A DNA stretch of 64,000 bases from DSBN01 sp041686355 (lineage in GTDB: Bacteria > Spirochaetota > Spirochaetia > DSM-16054 > Sediminispirochaetaceae): assembly GCA_041686355.1 (NCBI GenBank), contig JAWLDZ010000001.1:39953-103952 (forward strand), read 5' to 3'. A program made the translations under genes and the position numbers. Within the stretch, counting starts at the first letter, position 1. Each line of letters opens with the position of its first letter. The notes beneath the pieces are model-generated. The model made no database searches. It was not told the DNA's origin and saw only the letters and a program-made list of their open reading frames with translations. This document shows, piece by piece, positions 17,417 through 26,425 of this stretch.

Positions 17417-17734
17417 TTACTCCTTCTCAAGTACACATTCCAAGGGATATTCATTTTCCTTGGCCAGTTGCTTCACTTGAACCGTTTTGGTGCGGGCAAT
17501 ATCATAGGGAAAACGCCCTACTACCCCGCGCCCCTTCTTATGAACATCCATCATAACCTTAGTTGCCTCGGCTGCGGGCTTATGAAAAACCTTTTGTATA
17601 ACCCATACAACAAAATCCATACTAGTATAGTCATCGTTAAGAAGTACTACCTTAAATAAATCCGGCTCTCTGGTTTTATGTTCCTGTTTCTCTTTTATTC
17701 CCGTGCCGAGCCCTTTGCGCGTCTCCTCAGCCAT
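17417..17734 (-). CDS. clpS: ClpS adaptor (N-end rule recognin)
   Basis: A 105-residue adaptor that binds N-terminal Leu/Phe/Tyr/Trp and delivers substrates to ClpA. Family motifs are VVLLNDDYTSMDFVVWVIQKVF (D35/D36 region) and VMMDVHKKGRGVVGRFPYDIARTK, with the HxKG-type segment intact. The N-terminal 20 residues are flexible, as usual. AAGGGAG precedes the ATG. It is the first gene of the clpS-clpA-aat group. Confidence 0.95.
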   Translation of the reverse strand: MAEETRKGLGTGIKEKQEHKTREPDLFKVVLLNDDYTSMDFVVWVIQKVFHKPAAEATKVMMDVHKKGRGVVGRFPYDIARTKTVQVKQLAKENEYPLECVLEKE

Positions 17735-17771
17735 TCTTGCTCCCTTAAGTTACGTAGTTCAATTTGATGTA

Positions 17772-17800
17772 TATTTAAAGAGTACTCATTCAAATTTCAA
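17772..17800 (-). promoter_or_regulatory. Candidate promoter of clpS-clpA-aat
   Basis: On the minus strand TTGAAA (17795-17800) and TAAATA (17772-17777) are 17 bp apart, about 38 bp before the clpS start. A competing TTGACG hexamer lies a few bases upstream with a poorer -10. Confidence 0.45.
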
Positions 17801-17875
17801 GCGTCAACAAGTATAATGTCCTGGACCCCAAATTGGCCTAGGGTCATCTAAAAAGTATTGTTTTTTTGTGAGCAC

Positions 17876-19933
17876 TTATTCCGGGGGAGCAAAATATCCC
17901 AGTTCTCCGCGTCCGCTTCTGCCAAAAATGGAGACTTGCGCCTCAACTGGAAGATAAGCCCGTCCAAAGTCACTGTTGCGGGTAGATCGGTATGAAAGAA
18001 TATACCGCCCGCTGCTGTGCTCTAGTATTTTTTCCACCGTTGGTGCTACACCTTTGGGATTATACAGGTAGGTACTTGATCCTCCACTCTTTTCCGCCAG
18101 ATAAGCTAACTCCGAGGCAATATTGCCTTCAGGATTCATAGTAACACAGTGGAAGGTAATGTTGTTGTTCCTCAGATAGTCAAGCAAGTGGACTAGTTCA
18201 TACGATTCAAAAGCGTGTTCCGGCAGCTCTCCGGTGGATAAAAACACAATGGCACGCCTTTCTCCGCCGGAAATCAGCGGCCCCGCCGACAAACGCAGCC
18301 CCTGGTCAAACTGCCAGTCTTGACTAAAGCTGCCGGAGCGTGCCGCTGACCTTACGGCATCGCCATCCTGAGCAGCTTCAAGCTCCAGTACCGGTTGTGC
18401 CCCCGCTTGCACCACATTAATATCACCTCTCTGCAGCAGCGACGATGCAATATCGGCAGCAGCCTGTCCAATTCCATCGGTATTCTGCTGCATCTCGAGT
18501 GATCCTTCCACCATAAGAGTAATATCTGCTCTCTCCAGCCGGTCAATAGCAGACTCTAACAAGGGCTCTTCAACCGGATAACGAGCCTCGGTGATATAAA
18601 AGTTGGTACCCTCAAGTCCCACATAGGGTTCTCCGGTTCGTCGCTGAACAGTGACATCGAGGAAGACCTTCGGAAAGTCCTCAGCATTTACTTGATTAAT
18701 TCGCACAAACAGACCCGAATACATCCGGCTAAAATCAGCTTGCATAGAAACTATGTTCTGATTGAAATCGGCAATTAGTAAATTATCGTTGGCATCTCGA
18801 CTAGCCGAGACAATTTTGACACGACTCCCATTAAGCCTGCTAAGGGGTGTGAAGGAACGACTCTCAAGATCAAGCAGGAGTACCTGCTCCTCATCCGCTA
18901 TTATCAACTGTTGCCTGCTGTAGAGCGAGAGACTTTCTGGACTCTTCAGATATGAACTCGTGAGAGTATCCAGATAATTCCCGCTTGCATCAAAAACATC
19001 AACTGCCGCTCGATTTTTGTCGGCTACGTACACAAAATCTTCATGTGCCAGTATTCCGGTTGGCTGCTGGAGCCCTTCGAAATCAGTAGTCTTTTTGCCA
19101 AAGGAGAGAATAAAATTTCCTGCATAGTCGAATTTTGCAACTCGGCGGTTTCCCTGATCAGTAACATACAGGTACCCGTTCTTATCATCACTGATAAACT
19201 GCGGCCCCAAGAGCTGTCCTGGGCCGGTACCGGTTTCTCCAAAACGCTTTAATACCCGTCCGTTGGGAGTGCAATGAACAATTCTGTCACCTGCAAATTC
19301 AGTTATAAAAAGGCCCTCTTCCGGGTTTGCAGCAATATCAAAGGGGTGGTTCAATCCTTCAATACCGCCCCTCAAAGTACGCTTCAGTCCGCCATTGGCT
19401 GAGAACTCCAGCACCTCGTTGGTTGCAAAAGACACGGTGTAGAACCCACCGGTAGTGTTCGGATGCACAGCTGTCGGCCGTTTAAAGACCTGCACATCAT
19501 CCTGTCTTCCCTCTATCTGTTCGAACTCGACAAACTTCGGCCCCTCTTCCGGCTCTGTGGGCTGTTCACGTTGGTAGGTGAGGATGCGCACCATTTGTTC
19601 CATTGCAGCACTTAGCTCCTCATCCTCCATCATACGACTCCACATATCTATTGCAGTCGAAGTGAAGCCGTTTCTGTAATAAGTACGGGCCAACCAGGAT
19701 TGGGCTATAGAAAAATCGGGTTTCAGGGAAAGACTTTTCTCCAGCGACAGCAGTGCTTTATTGTATTCTCCCCGGTGAAATGCGCGTATTCCATAACGAA
19801 ACTCCCTTTCAGCGTAGACTTGGTCCATATCGATGGTATCAACTTCTTCTTGGGCAAAAGCAGTGTGTATACCCATCACGACTAGAACAAGCATAATCAG
19901 AGCGTATTTCCATAGTCCCTGTCTTCTGTGCAT
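17876..19933 (-). CDS. Secreted TPR / beta-propeller (NHL-like) / vWA-like protein
   Basis: A 685-residue exported protein. I start it at ATG 19933 because GAGGAGGG lies 4 bases upstream. A signal peptide spans about residues 1-28 (hydrophobic core LIMLVLVVMGIHTAFAQ). TPR units follow (FRYGIRAFHRGEYNKALLSLEK) to about residue 110. An NHL-type six-bladed propeller occupies about 150-390 (NGYLYVTDQGNRRVAKFDYAGNF). The rest resembles a von Willebrand A domain (ADITLMVEGSLEM, RRAIVFLSTGELPE), but the metal motif DxSxS is not intact. The mix suggests an envelope scaffold. It is last in a surE-TPR gene run. Confidence 0.75.
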   Translation of the reverse strand: MHRRQGLWKYALIMLVLVVMGIHTAFAQEEVDTIDMDQVYAEREFRYGIRAFHRGEYNKALLSLEKSLSLKPDFSIAQSWLARTYYRNGFTSTAIDMWSRMMEDEELSAAMEQMVRILTYQREQPTEPEEGPKFVEFEQIEGRQDDVQVFKRPTAVHPNTTGGFYTVSFATNEVLEFSANGGLKRTLRGGIEGLNHPFDIAANPEEGLFITEFAGDRIVHCTPNGRVLKRFGETGTGPGQLLGPQFISDDKNGYLYVTDQGNRRVAKFDYAGNFILSFGKKTTDFEGLQQPTGILAHEDFVYVADKNRAAVDVFDASGNYLDTLTSSYLKSPESLSLYSRQQLIIADEEQVLLLDLESRSFTPLSRLNGSRVKIVSASRDANDNLLIADFNQNIVSMQADFSRMYSGLFVRINQVNAEDFPKVFLDVTVQRRTGEPYVGLEGTNFYITEARYPVEEPLLESAIDRLERADITLMVEGSLEMQQNTDGIGQAAADIASSLLQRGDINVVQAGAQPVLELEAAQDGDAVRSAARSGSFSQDWQFDQGLRLSAGPLISGGERRAIVFLSTGELPEHAFESYELVHLLDYLRNNNITFHCVTMNPEGNIASELAYLAEKSGGSSTYLYNPKGVAPTVEKILEHSSGRYILSYRSTRNSDFGRAYLPVEAQVSIFGRSGRGELGYFAPPE

Positions 19934-19943
19934 ACTCCCTCCT

Positions 19944-20624
19944 CTACTCAACAGCTCCAATCTCCTTCGCGACTGCCTTCAGGTGACTCTTAATTATAGG
20001 GTGATCATCAGAGAGTTGATATGCCCGCTTTATATAGCGATGTGCTTCATTAAATTTACCCAGTTTGTAATACACCCAGCCTAAAGAATCAAGATACGCA
20101 GCTTGTTCTGGCTGCTTCCGGACAGCCTGTTTACAGAAGTCCAGCGCCTTGTCAAGATTATAGCCCTCTACCGCTTCAATATAGCCGCTGCTGTTAAGCA
20201 CATTCGGATTTTCAGGATCCAGTTCCATGGCCATGTTAATATACTTCAGGCTCTCTTCGCTCCGATTTTGTTGAAACAAAAGGTATGAGTATACCGAATA
20301 TACCTGCACCGAGGCATACCCACCATCAATCAATTGCTTTATCTCATACTCCGCCAGGGAATACCGTTCAGTATTAGTATAGATAACAGCTAAAAGGAGG
20401 CGGCACTGATACAAATGCAAGAAATCAGGATGAGTGGTAACGACCTGTTCAAGATAAAGGAGCGCCTCGTCGTACTGTTCCGTTTGACTGTAGCATAGCC
20501 CTAGATAATAAGAGAGTTCCGGATTCTCGGCCGGATCTTCATCAACCGAGAGTAATACCGCCAAGGCTTTTTGGTAACGTTTGGTCTTGTAAAGCCGCTT
20601 GGCGGTTTCAAAAGCTTTTCCCAT
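19944..20624 (-). CDS. TPR repeat protein
   Basis: A 226-residue protein made almost wholly of tetratricopeptide repeats. About six units are visible, for example LSYYLGLCYSQTEQYDEALLYLEQ and AYLDSLGWVYYKLGKFNEAHRYIKRA. No signal peptide is obvious, so it is probably cytoplasmic. I use ATG 20624, which has AAGGGTG upstream; a GTG at 20633 is part of that site. Its TAG stop lies 10 bp before the propeller/vWA gene and is followed at once by that gene's ribosome site. It likely serves as an adaptor; the partner is unknown. Confidence 0.82.
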   Translation of the reverse strand: MGKAFETAKRLYKTKRYQKALAVLLSVDEDPAENPELSYYLGLCYSQTEQYDEALLYLEQVVTTHPDFLHLYQCRLLLAVIYTNTERYSLAEYEIKQLIDGGYASVQVYSVYSYLLFQQNRSEESLKYINMAMELDPENPNVLNSSGYIEAVEGYNLDKALDFCKQAVRKQPEQAAYLDSLGWVYYKLGKFNEAHRYIKRAYQLSDDHPIIKSHLKAVAKEIGAVE

Positions 20625-20656
20625 CTTATACACCCTTACTCTGATTCAATCTTGAC

Positions 20657-21403
20657 TTACTCAATATCAAATTGAGCTACCTGATATGTATGAATCACCT
20701 CGTGATTCATTGGGTGAAGGTACACCGGAGAGACTGATATCTTGCCGGCCTGTACCGCATTCCAATCGCTTCCCTCCTCCTCGCGTGCATGAATTGATTC
20801 GCCAGTGAGAAAATAGTACTTATCCCCGTTTGGACTTTGGAAAGATTCAGCTTTGTCACTATAAATTCGTCGGGATGGATGAGTTATTGCAACTTCACTT
20901 ACCTGACTTGAGGGTGGAGGGAAATTTATATTGATGAAGTGATCGGAACTCCACAGTTCCAGAAACAGCTGAATATTGTTGCGAACAAATTGTGCAGCCC
21001 TTTCAAAGGGATAGGGGGGCTTAATAGGAGCAACCGATACGGCGATACTGGGAATTCCCACTAAAGCCCCCTGTCGAGCGGCTGCTGCGGTACCGGAGTA
21101 AATTATATCAGTACCCAAATTCGGGCCTCGATTTATTCCAGAGATGATGATGTCCGGTTGTACAGGTAATGCGCCTAAAAGTGAATATAGGACGGTATCC
21201 GCTGGGGTTCCATCACATGCGTACATACGGGCAGCAACCTTCCGAAAGCGAACCGGATCTCTTAGGGTAATTGAGTGGCTCATACCACTTCGTTCGCGAT
21301 CCGGGGCGGTAACCCACACTTCGTGCTCTTTCTCCAGCTCCCCTTTAAGGGTAAGCAATCCTTGACTCTCTATCCCGTCATCGTTACTAATTAATATTCG
21401 CAT
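20657..21403 (-). CDS. surE: 5'/3'-nucleotidase SurE
   Basis: A metal-dependent nucleoside monophosphate phosphatase, 248 residues, of normal family size. The hallmark N-terminus MRILISNDDGIESQGL supplies the catalytic DD pair (D8, D9). Further motifs are TAPDRERSGMSHSIT, CDGTPADTVLY and ISGINRGPNLGTDIIYSGT. It is soluble. It lies between galK (42 bp upstream) and the TPR gene (32 bp downstream) on the same strand. Confidence 0.95.
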   Translation of the reverse strand: MRILISNDDGIESQGLLTLKGELEKEHEVWVTAPDRERSGMSHSITLRDPVRFRKVAARMYACDGTPADTVLYSLLGALPVQPDIIISGINRGPNLGTDIIYSGTAAAARQGALVGIPSIAVSVAPIKPPYPFERAAQFVRNNIQLFLELWSSDHFININFPPPSSQVSEVAITHPSRRIYSDKAESFQSPNGDKYYFLTGESIHAREEEGSDWNAVQAGKISVSPVYLHPMNHEVIHTYQVAQFDIE

Positions 21404-21445
21404 TGTTCCAATTATAAGACAGATTGCCCTGCTTTGAAAACTGGA

Positions 21446-22597
21446 TTATTCAGAATATACGATATGAGCCCCTTTTTGGGGGGAAATAATATAAAATACA
21501 GGATGAAAACCGAAAATATGCTCGTATTCATCTAAACGTTTCTGATAATCAGGCAGGGCATCCTTATGACACAGAGTCAGTGTACAGCCGCCAAACCCGG
21601 GACCGATCAAGCGAGATCCGTAACAGCCGTCTACTTCAACGGCCCGTTTTACTAACCAGTCCACTTCAGGACATGAGACTTCAAAGTTGTCACGCAGGCT
21701 CTCATGGGAACGGTGCATAAGCTTGCCAAAGGCCGGTCCATCACCGGATTTCAACAGCTGCACGGCCTCAGTAACCCTTTCGTTCTCCTGAACCACATGC
21801 ATACACAGCCGTCGTGAGGATTCGGGAAGCAGCCCCATCCCCGCTCGGAGATCTTGACGGGTTAAGTCTCGGAGCGATTTTTGCTGGTCCCGTTCACGTA
21901 GAAGCTCAACGCTGTCATTACAAATTTCGTATCGCTCCTCGAGCTCCTCCTGTATGCCTGTTTGCTTTACCCCGCTTTCGGTCAGTACGAAAATCAGATC
22001 TTTAAAGCTGAAAGGAATAAACTGGAAATCAAGACTCCGCAAATCTATGAATACAGCACTCCCCTCTCGGGAATAGAACGTAGTAAGTTGATCGGTAATC
22101 TTCTCTCGTTTTCCGATAAATGCAGTTTCGGAAAGATAAGCCAGCTGTACCAGTTGGATATCTTGAAGTTCCAGTTGAAAGGCCTCTTGAGTTGCAAGGG
22201 CAGTAGCAATTCCTAGAGCGGCTGATGAGCCCAGCCCGACCTCCTTGGGAATCGCCCCCATAATACTGATATTCATACCCTTAAAGGATGAACCCAACTG
22301 CATTATTTCATAGAGAACACCCTTTAGGTAATTTGCCCAGCGGTCTTCTCGTTTGTATTTCAAATTTGCGATAGTAGTCCGCTTTCGTTCATTTAGATCA
22401 ACCGAATAAAAGCGTAAAGATGTGTCGTTTCTTTTTGAAACTGCAACTTTCACAGATAAATGCAAACCAATTTGAAGTACATACCCCTCATGAAAGTCAG
22501 TATGCTCCCCCATCAAGTTCACAACGCCAGGGGCTTCAGCAATTACTTCAGGTTCCTCTCCATATTCAGCTGCATGATGAGAGAAAATTTCATCCAT
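21446..22597 (-). CDS. galK: Galactokinase
   Basis: A GHMP-family sugar kinase of 383 residues, phosphorylating galactose to galactose-1-phosphate in the Leloir pathway. The galactokinase signature is clear in GVVNLMGEHTDFHEGYVLQ near residue 27. The ATP loop is GLGSSAALGIATALA near 120, and the third GHMP motif is GPGFGGCTLTLC near 335. AAGG precedes the ATG by about 8 bases. No other galactose genes are nearby, so a related sugar kinase function is possible. A terminator separates it from rpmE upstream. Confidence 0.88.
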   Translation of the reverse strand: MDEIFSHHAAEYGEEPEVIAEAPGVVNLMGEHTDFHEGYVLQIGLHLSVKVAVSKRNDTSLRFYSVDLNERKRTTIANLKYKREDRWANYLKGVLYEIMQLGSSFKGMNISIMGAIPKEVGLGSSAALGIATALATQEAFQLELQDIQLVQLAYLSETAFIGKREKITDQLTTFYSREGSAVFIDLRSLDFQFIPFSFKDLIFVLTESGVKQTGIQEELEERYEICNDSVELLRERDQQKSLRDLTRQDLRAGMGLLPESSRRLCMHVVQENERVTEAVQLLKSGDGPAFGKLMHRSHESLRDNFEVSCPEVDWLVKRAVEVDGCYGSRLIGPGFGGCTLTLCHKDALPDYQKRLDEYEHIFGFHPVFYIISPQKGAHIVYSE

Positions 22598-22663
22598 TTA
22601 TTTACCTTAATCCCATAATTATTGGGTCACTAGTATCTTAAAAGAAAAACACTTTGAATGCAA

Positions 22664-22700
22664 CAAAAAAAGGCCACTGGGTCAAAATGCCCAATGGCCT
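22664..22700 (-). terminator. Rho-independent terminator after rpmE
   Basis: On the minus strand an imperfect 11-bp stem (22690-22700 with 22671-22681, AGGCCATTGGG / CCCAGTGGCCT) encloses a short loop and runs into a T tract (22664-22670). It ends the rpmE transcript before galK. Confidence 0.85.
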
Positions 22701-22725
22701 CTCATGATGCAATGTAACTCGACTT

Positions 22726-22926
22726 CTACTTGATGCCGTACTTGCGTTTGAAACGCTCTACACGACCGGCGGTGTCAACAAGCTTCTGCTTACCGGTAAA
22801 AAACGGATGGCACTGTGAGCAAATTTCAACCTCAATGTCTTTGGCTGTGGAACGAGTCTGGATCTCGTTTCCACATGCACACCGAATAGTAGTGAGTTCG
22901 TATTTGGGATGAATTCCCGCTTTCAT
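22726..22926 (-). CDS. rpmE: Ribosomal protein L31, zinc-binding type
   Basis: A 66-residue 50S subunit protein. The four zinc ligands are present as C16, C18, C36 and C39 (RCACGNE and EICSQCHPF), so this is the Cys-containing form rather than the zinc-free paralogue. GGGAGGAG lies 4 bases before the ATG. It follows rho, an arrangement common in many bacteria, with a 207-bp gap between. Confidence 0.97.
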   Translation of the reverse strand: MKAGIHPKYELTTIRCACGNEIQTRSTAKDIEVEICSQCHPFFTGKQKLVDTAGRVERFKRKYGIK

Positions 22927-23133
22927 AATACTCCTCCCTGGTGCAATTTATAAGATATTCTCTGCCCGAGATTAAAATCCCACAGAAAATCTCTTTTCAA
23001 ACCTATCAAAAGGCCCTGCATAGTGGACCTTTATAGTGGTCTTTCTATGTGCGTAAATGTAACATATTACACTTATAAAATCCAGTCTTCCCTTCGATAC
23101 GCGCGCATTCTGTGCGTATTACGTGGGTATCGT

Positions 23134-24927
23134 TTATTGTCCTGCTGTAGTGGTGTTCATGGAACGTAAAAAGGCTTCATTGGTTTTAGTCTTGCGCATT
23201 CTATCTACCAACATCTCAATAATCTCCATGTCATCCATGGGATTGATTACTTTGCGGAGCACCCACATTTTGTTGAGCTCCTCTTCGGTAAGCAAAAGCT
23301 CTTCTTTTCGTGTTCCCGATCGCTTGATATTAATAGCCGGGTAAAGCCGCCGATCAGCCATTCGACGATCAAGCTGGATTTCCATATTACCGGTTCCTTT
23401 GAACTCTTCAAAAATTACCTCATCCATCCGCGAGCCTGTGTCTACCAGTGCGGTAGCAACAATAGTCAAGCTGCCGCCATTTTCGGTGTTACGGGCCGCA
23501 CCAAAGAAGCGTTTCGGCTTATGAAGGGCGTTCGAATCGACACCTCCTGATAGAATCTTGCCGCTGGTAGGAACCGTCTGGTTATAGGCGCGAGCCAAGC
23601 GGGTAATTGAGTCAAGCAAAATGACTACGTCATGCTTGTGCTCTACTAATCGTTTGGCCTTCTCAATTACCATTTCAGCTACCTGTACATGGCGGCTCGC
23701 CTGTTCGTCAAAGGTAGATGCAATAACCTCGCCGTTTACACTACGCCGCATATCCGTAACCTCTTCCGGGCGCTCATCAATCAACAGCACTATTAAAAAC
23801 ACATCGGGATGATTGGTAGTAATTGCATTGGCAATCTTCTGCATTAGGATAGTTTTACCGGTTCGTGGAGGAGAAACAATCAATCCACGCTGTCCCTTAC
23901 CTATCGGGCAGAACAAATTGATCATCCTGGTCGAGGTATCCCCGCTTGTCAACTCCATGTCGAAGCGCTCCATGGGGTACAAGGGAGTAAGGTTATCAAA
24001 GGGAACCCTTGTTTGTGCTACCGAGGGGTCGTCAGAGTTTACAAATTCGACTCTCAGCATTGCAAAAAAACGCTCGCCCTCTTTAGGCGGGCGGATCTGG
24101 CCTCCGACCGTATCTCCTGTGCGCAGGTTAAACAGACGTATCTGTGAGGGGGAGATATAGATATCATCCGGCCCAGGCAAATAACTATTCTGGGGTGATC
24201 GTAGAAAACCATAGCCATCCGGCAGAATTTCAAGCGAACCATAGGCGTGAATCTGCCCGCCCTGTTGGGTGTGAGCCTTAAGAACAGAAAAAATTAGGTC
24301 CTGTTTTTTCATTGACACCATAGTGTCACGATTCAATCCCTCTTGACTGGCAAAATCGCGTAGCTGGGGAACCGACATCTTCGAAAGTTCATTGATGCTC
24401 AGTTTACCAACCGAATTATTCTCTTTATTATTCTCTCTCTGCTTTTCGGAAGGCTTGTTCCTATCCGAGTTATGCCCCTGACGGTTATCCTTTCCGGAAT
24501 TGCGATTTTTAGATTTCCGTTTGTTAATTCCCTGGTTTTTTATAAGCTCATCCGCCGAAGGAATATCCTGGTTATCGTCGACCACCGGCTCGCGAGTACT
24601 TTTTTCTGCGCTTTCGGTACCTTCGGCTCCTTCGGAACCTTGGCTTCCTTCCTCCTGCTCGACTTCCTGCTCAACTTCCTGCTCAGAATCATTATTATCT
24701 TTGATTAGTTCCACCCGAACCTTTTTCTTTCTAGGTCGTTTTTTCTGTTGTCCAGAGTTGGATCCGTTTTGAGATGCAGTTTGAGTGCTGCTATCTGTTT
24801 CGTAATTAGTCATACTATCCTCACTTTCAGTTTCCTGATTAATTCTATTTTGGGTATCAGTATCACCCTGTGTGTTTTCGTTTTCATCAAAATTGAGTGA
24901 TTCTTGTTTTTTTCCGGTATCAGCCAT
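23134..24927 (-). CDS. rho: Transcription termination factor Rho with long disordered N-terminus
   Basis: A hexameric RNA helicase ending transcripts. I start it at ATG 24927 (597 residues) because GGAG lies 7 bases upstream. The frame is open to 25008 without a site. Residues 1-195 are low-complexity, rich in Asn, Gln, Ser, Glu, with a basic KKRPRKKKVR block. They precede the Rho-N domain (LSINELSKMSVPQLRDFA), the cold-shock-like RNA-binding domain (GYGFLRSPQNSYLPGPDDIYIS) and the RecA-like motor (GLIVSPPRTGKTILMQ, LIDERPEEVTDM, LLDSITRLARAYN). The extension makes it about 180 residues longer than E. coli Rho. Confidence 0.96.
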   Translation of the reverse strand: MADTGKKQESLNFDENENTQGDTDTQNRINQETESEDSMTNYETDSSTQTASQNGSNSGQQKKRPRKKKVRVELIKDNNDSEQEVEQEVEQEEGSQGSEGAEGTESAEKSTREPVVDDNQDIPSADELIKNQGINKRKSKNRNSGKDNRQGHNSDRNKPSEKQRENNKENNSVGKLSINELSKMSVPQLRDFASQEGLNRDTMVSMKKQDLIFSVLKAHTQQGGQIHAYGSLEILPDGYGFLRSPQNSYLPGPDDIYISPSQIRLFNLRTGDTVGGQIRPPKEGERFFAMLRVEFVNSDDPSVAQTRVPFDNLTPLYPMERFDMELTSGDTSTRMINLFCPIGKGQRGLIVSPPRTGKTILMQKIANAITTNHPDVFLIVLLIDERPEEVTDMRRSVNGEVIASTFDEQASRHVQVAEMVIEKAKRLVEHKHDVVILLDSITRLARAYNQTVPTSGKILSGGVDSNALHKPKRFFGAARNTENGGSLTIVATALVDTGSRMDEVIFEEFKGTGNMEIQLDRRMADRRLYPAINIKRSGTRKEELLLTEEELNKMWVLRKVINPMDDMEIIEMLVDRMRKTKTNEAFLRSMNTTTAGQ

Positions 24928-25016
24928 CAGAAAACTCCGTTTGATCTGGGTTTTATATATGATGTTTGGGCCGAGAACTTTCAGACAGTAATTACAATTG
25001 AAAGTCACTATATAGT

Positions 25017-25057
25017 AGAAAAACTAATTTTTATACTGTAAGTTGATTAGTTTTTCT
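25017..25057. repeat. 12-bp inverted repeat in the rho leader region
   Basis: AGAAAAACTAAT (25017-25028) and ATTAGTTTTTCT (25046-25057) are exact inverted repeats with a 17-bp loop, between cinA and rho. Each arm ends in an A or T run, so it could act as a weak bidirectional terminator, an attenuator for rho or an operator. Confidence 0.5.
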
Positions 25058-25147
25058 AAAGGCCTTGGGAATATCAAAAAATCTTTGTTTTAAAATATTC
25101 CTTATGTAAAAAATTGTTCTTTGTACGGAGGTTGTTTTAAGACAGAC

Positions 25148-26425
25148 TCAACTATAGTGCCAGTAATGCACCATGTCAAGGCTTTTAGGTTTCCGTACCA
25201 TTATCTCCGTCAATAGCAAGGCCGCCACTGCAGCTCGTCGGCGCACAATATCTCTACGGCTGCCGAAGGTAAAATGAAAGGCCCTTGAATGGATTGTCCG
25301 TTGATTAATCCGCCGAGAGACAGCTATCCATACCGTACCTACAGGCTTCTCTGGAGTTCCCCCCGAGGGACCTGCTATTCCAGATACCGCTACCGATACA
25401 TCGGCAGTACTCCTCTCTAAAGCACCCTCCGCCATTTCAAGCACCGCAGCCTCCGAAACCGCGCCGCTTGTCTCTAATGTACTAGGGGAAACTCCCACTG
25501 CGCTCTGTTTAGCTTGATTTTCATAGGTGATAAAACCTCCCCAATATCCCTGCGAACTCCCGGGGATATTGGTTACCAGGGCTCCTATCATGCCCCCCGT
25601 ACAGGACTCAACACTCACCAGTTGTGCATTAGCCTGTTTCAAGCTTTCAAGAAGCAATGCAGCTGCCTCATTATCACCTCTGCGTACCAAAGCCTCGCCG
25701 AACTCTTGCTGCAGTTTATCGACAAACTCTTCACGTTGCTGTAGTGTACCACCTACCAGGTACAAACTAATCCGGTGTGCCTGAAAGCGGGTTCTCCATT
25801 GAACCCCGGGCAGATTCCGGCTGCTTTTCAAGCAGACATCTTCAAGCATCGCCTCCGGTATAAGAAAGCAACTGACCTCTGTCTCGGCCTGGACATTTAA
25901 CTGCAACTGTTCAACCAGCACCGGCTGCAGTAAATGCTGAAACAGGGGTTCCAGCTCCCGCGGGGGGCCCGGCAGCGCCGCTACCAGACAGCCATCAACC
26001 TTACCCCAAATACCTGGGGCGGTTCCATTTGCATTCGGCAACACCTGAAACCCTTCCGGGACCATGGCCTGCTTACGGTTAGCTTCTGCTTTTGAAAGGC
26101 CATAACGGCTTTTTAGGTCTTCCCACAGAACGCTATCGAATACAAGTGAAATTCCCGCAGCCTCTGAAATTGCTTCACGGGTTAGGTCATCACTAGTCGG
26201 CCCTAAACCTCCGGTAATCAACACTACTCCATGCTTTTCAACCAGCGTACGCACCGCCGGGATTATTTCAGGCTCATCCTGCATAAGCCAAATTCTTTTG
26301 ACCTGTACACCCATAGCACTTAATTCGGAAGCAAGAAATCTACCATGTGTATCCTGGATAACCCCAGAAGTTATTTCAGTTCCCAACGACAAAATAGCTG
26401 CAGTTAGTGTAGGTGTATTAGGCAC
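25148..26425 (-). CDS. cinA: CinA: MoaB-like domain plus nicotinamide-nucleotide amidase domain
   Basis: A 425-residue two-domain protein. The N-terminal half is a molybdopterin-binding/pyrophosphatase-type CinA domain (ILSLGTEITSGVIQDTHGRFLA, TGGLGPTSDDLTREAI). The C-terminal 160 residues are PncC-like (SVESCTGGMIGALVTNIPGSS, VSGIAGPSGGTPEKPVGTVWIA) with the catalytic-type SxESCTGG segment intact. Known roles are recycling NMN in pyridine nucleotide salvage. The start is GTG at 26425, overlapping the bactofilin stop by 8 bp, with only a weak ribosome site. Translation probably depends on bactofilin. Confidence 0.93.
   Translation of the reverse strand: MPNTPTLTAAILSLGTEITSGVIQDTHGRFLASELSAMGVQVKRIWLMQDEPEIIPAVRTLVEKHGVVLITGGLGPTSDDLTREAISEAAGISLVFDSVLWEDLKSRYGLSKAEANRKQAMVPEGFQVLPNANGTAPGIWGKVDGCLVAALPGPPRELEPLFQHLLQPVLVEQLQLNVQAETEVSCFLIPEAMLEDVCLKSSRNLPGVQWRTRFQAHRISLYLVGGTLQQREEFVDKLQQEFGEALVRRGDNEAAALLLESLKQANAQLVSVESCTGGMIGALVTNIPGSSQGYWGGFITYENQAKQSAVGVSPSTLETSGAVSEAAVLEMAEGALERSTADVSVAVSGIAGPSGGTPEKPVGTVWIAVSRRINQRTIHSRAFHFTFGSRRDIVRRRAAVAALLLTEIMVRKPKSLDMVHYWHYS

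Noticed and set aside
23009..23032. Terminator between rho and rpmE
   Set aside because: The stem AAAGGTCC/GGGCCTTT is short with a mismatch and lacks a proper T tract, so it is too weak to call.
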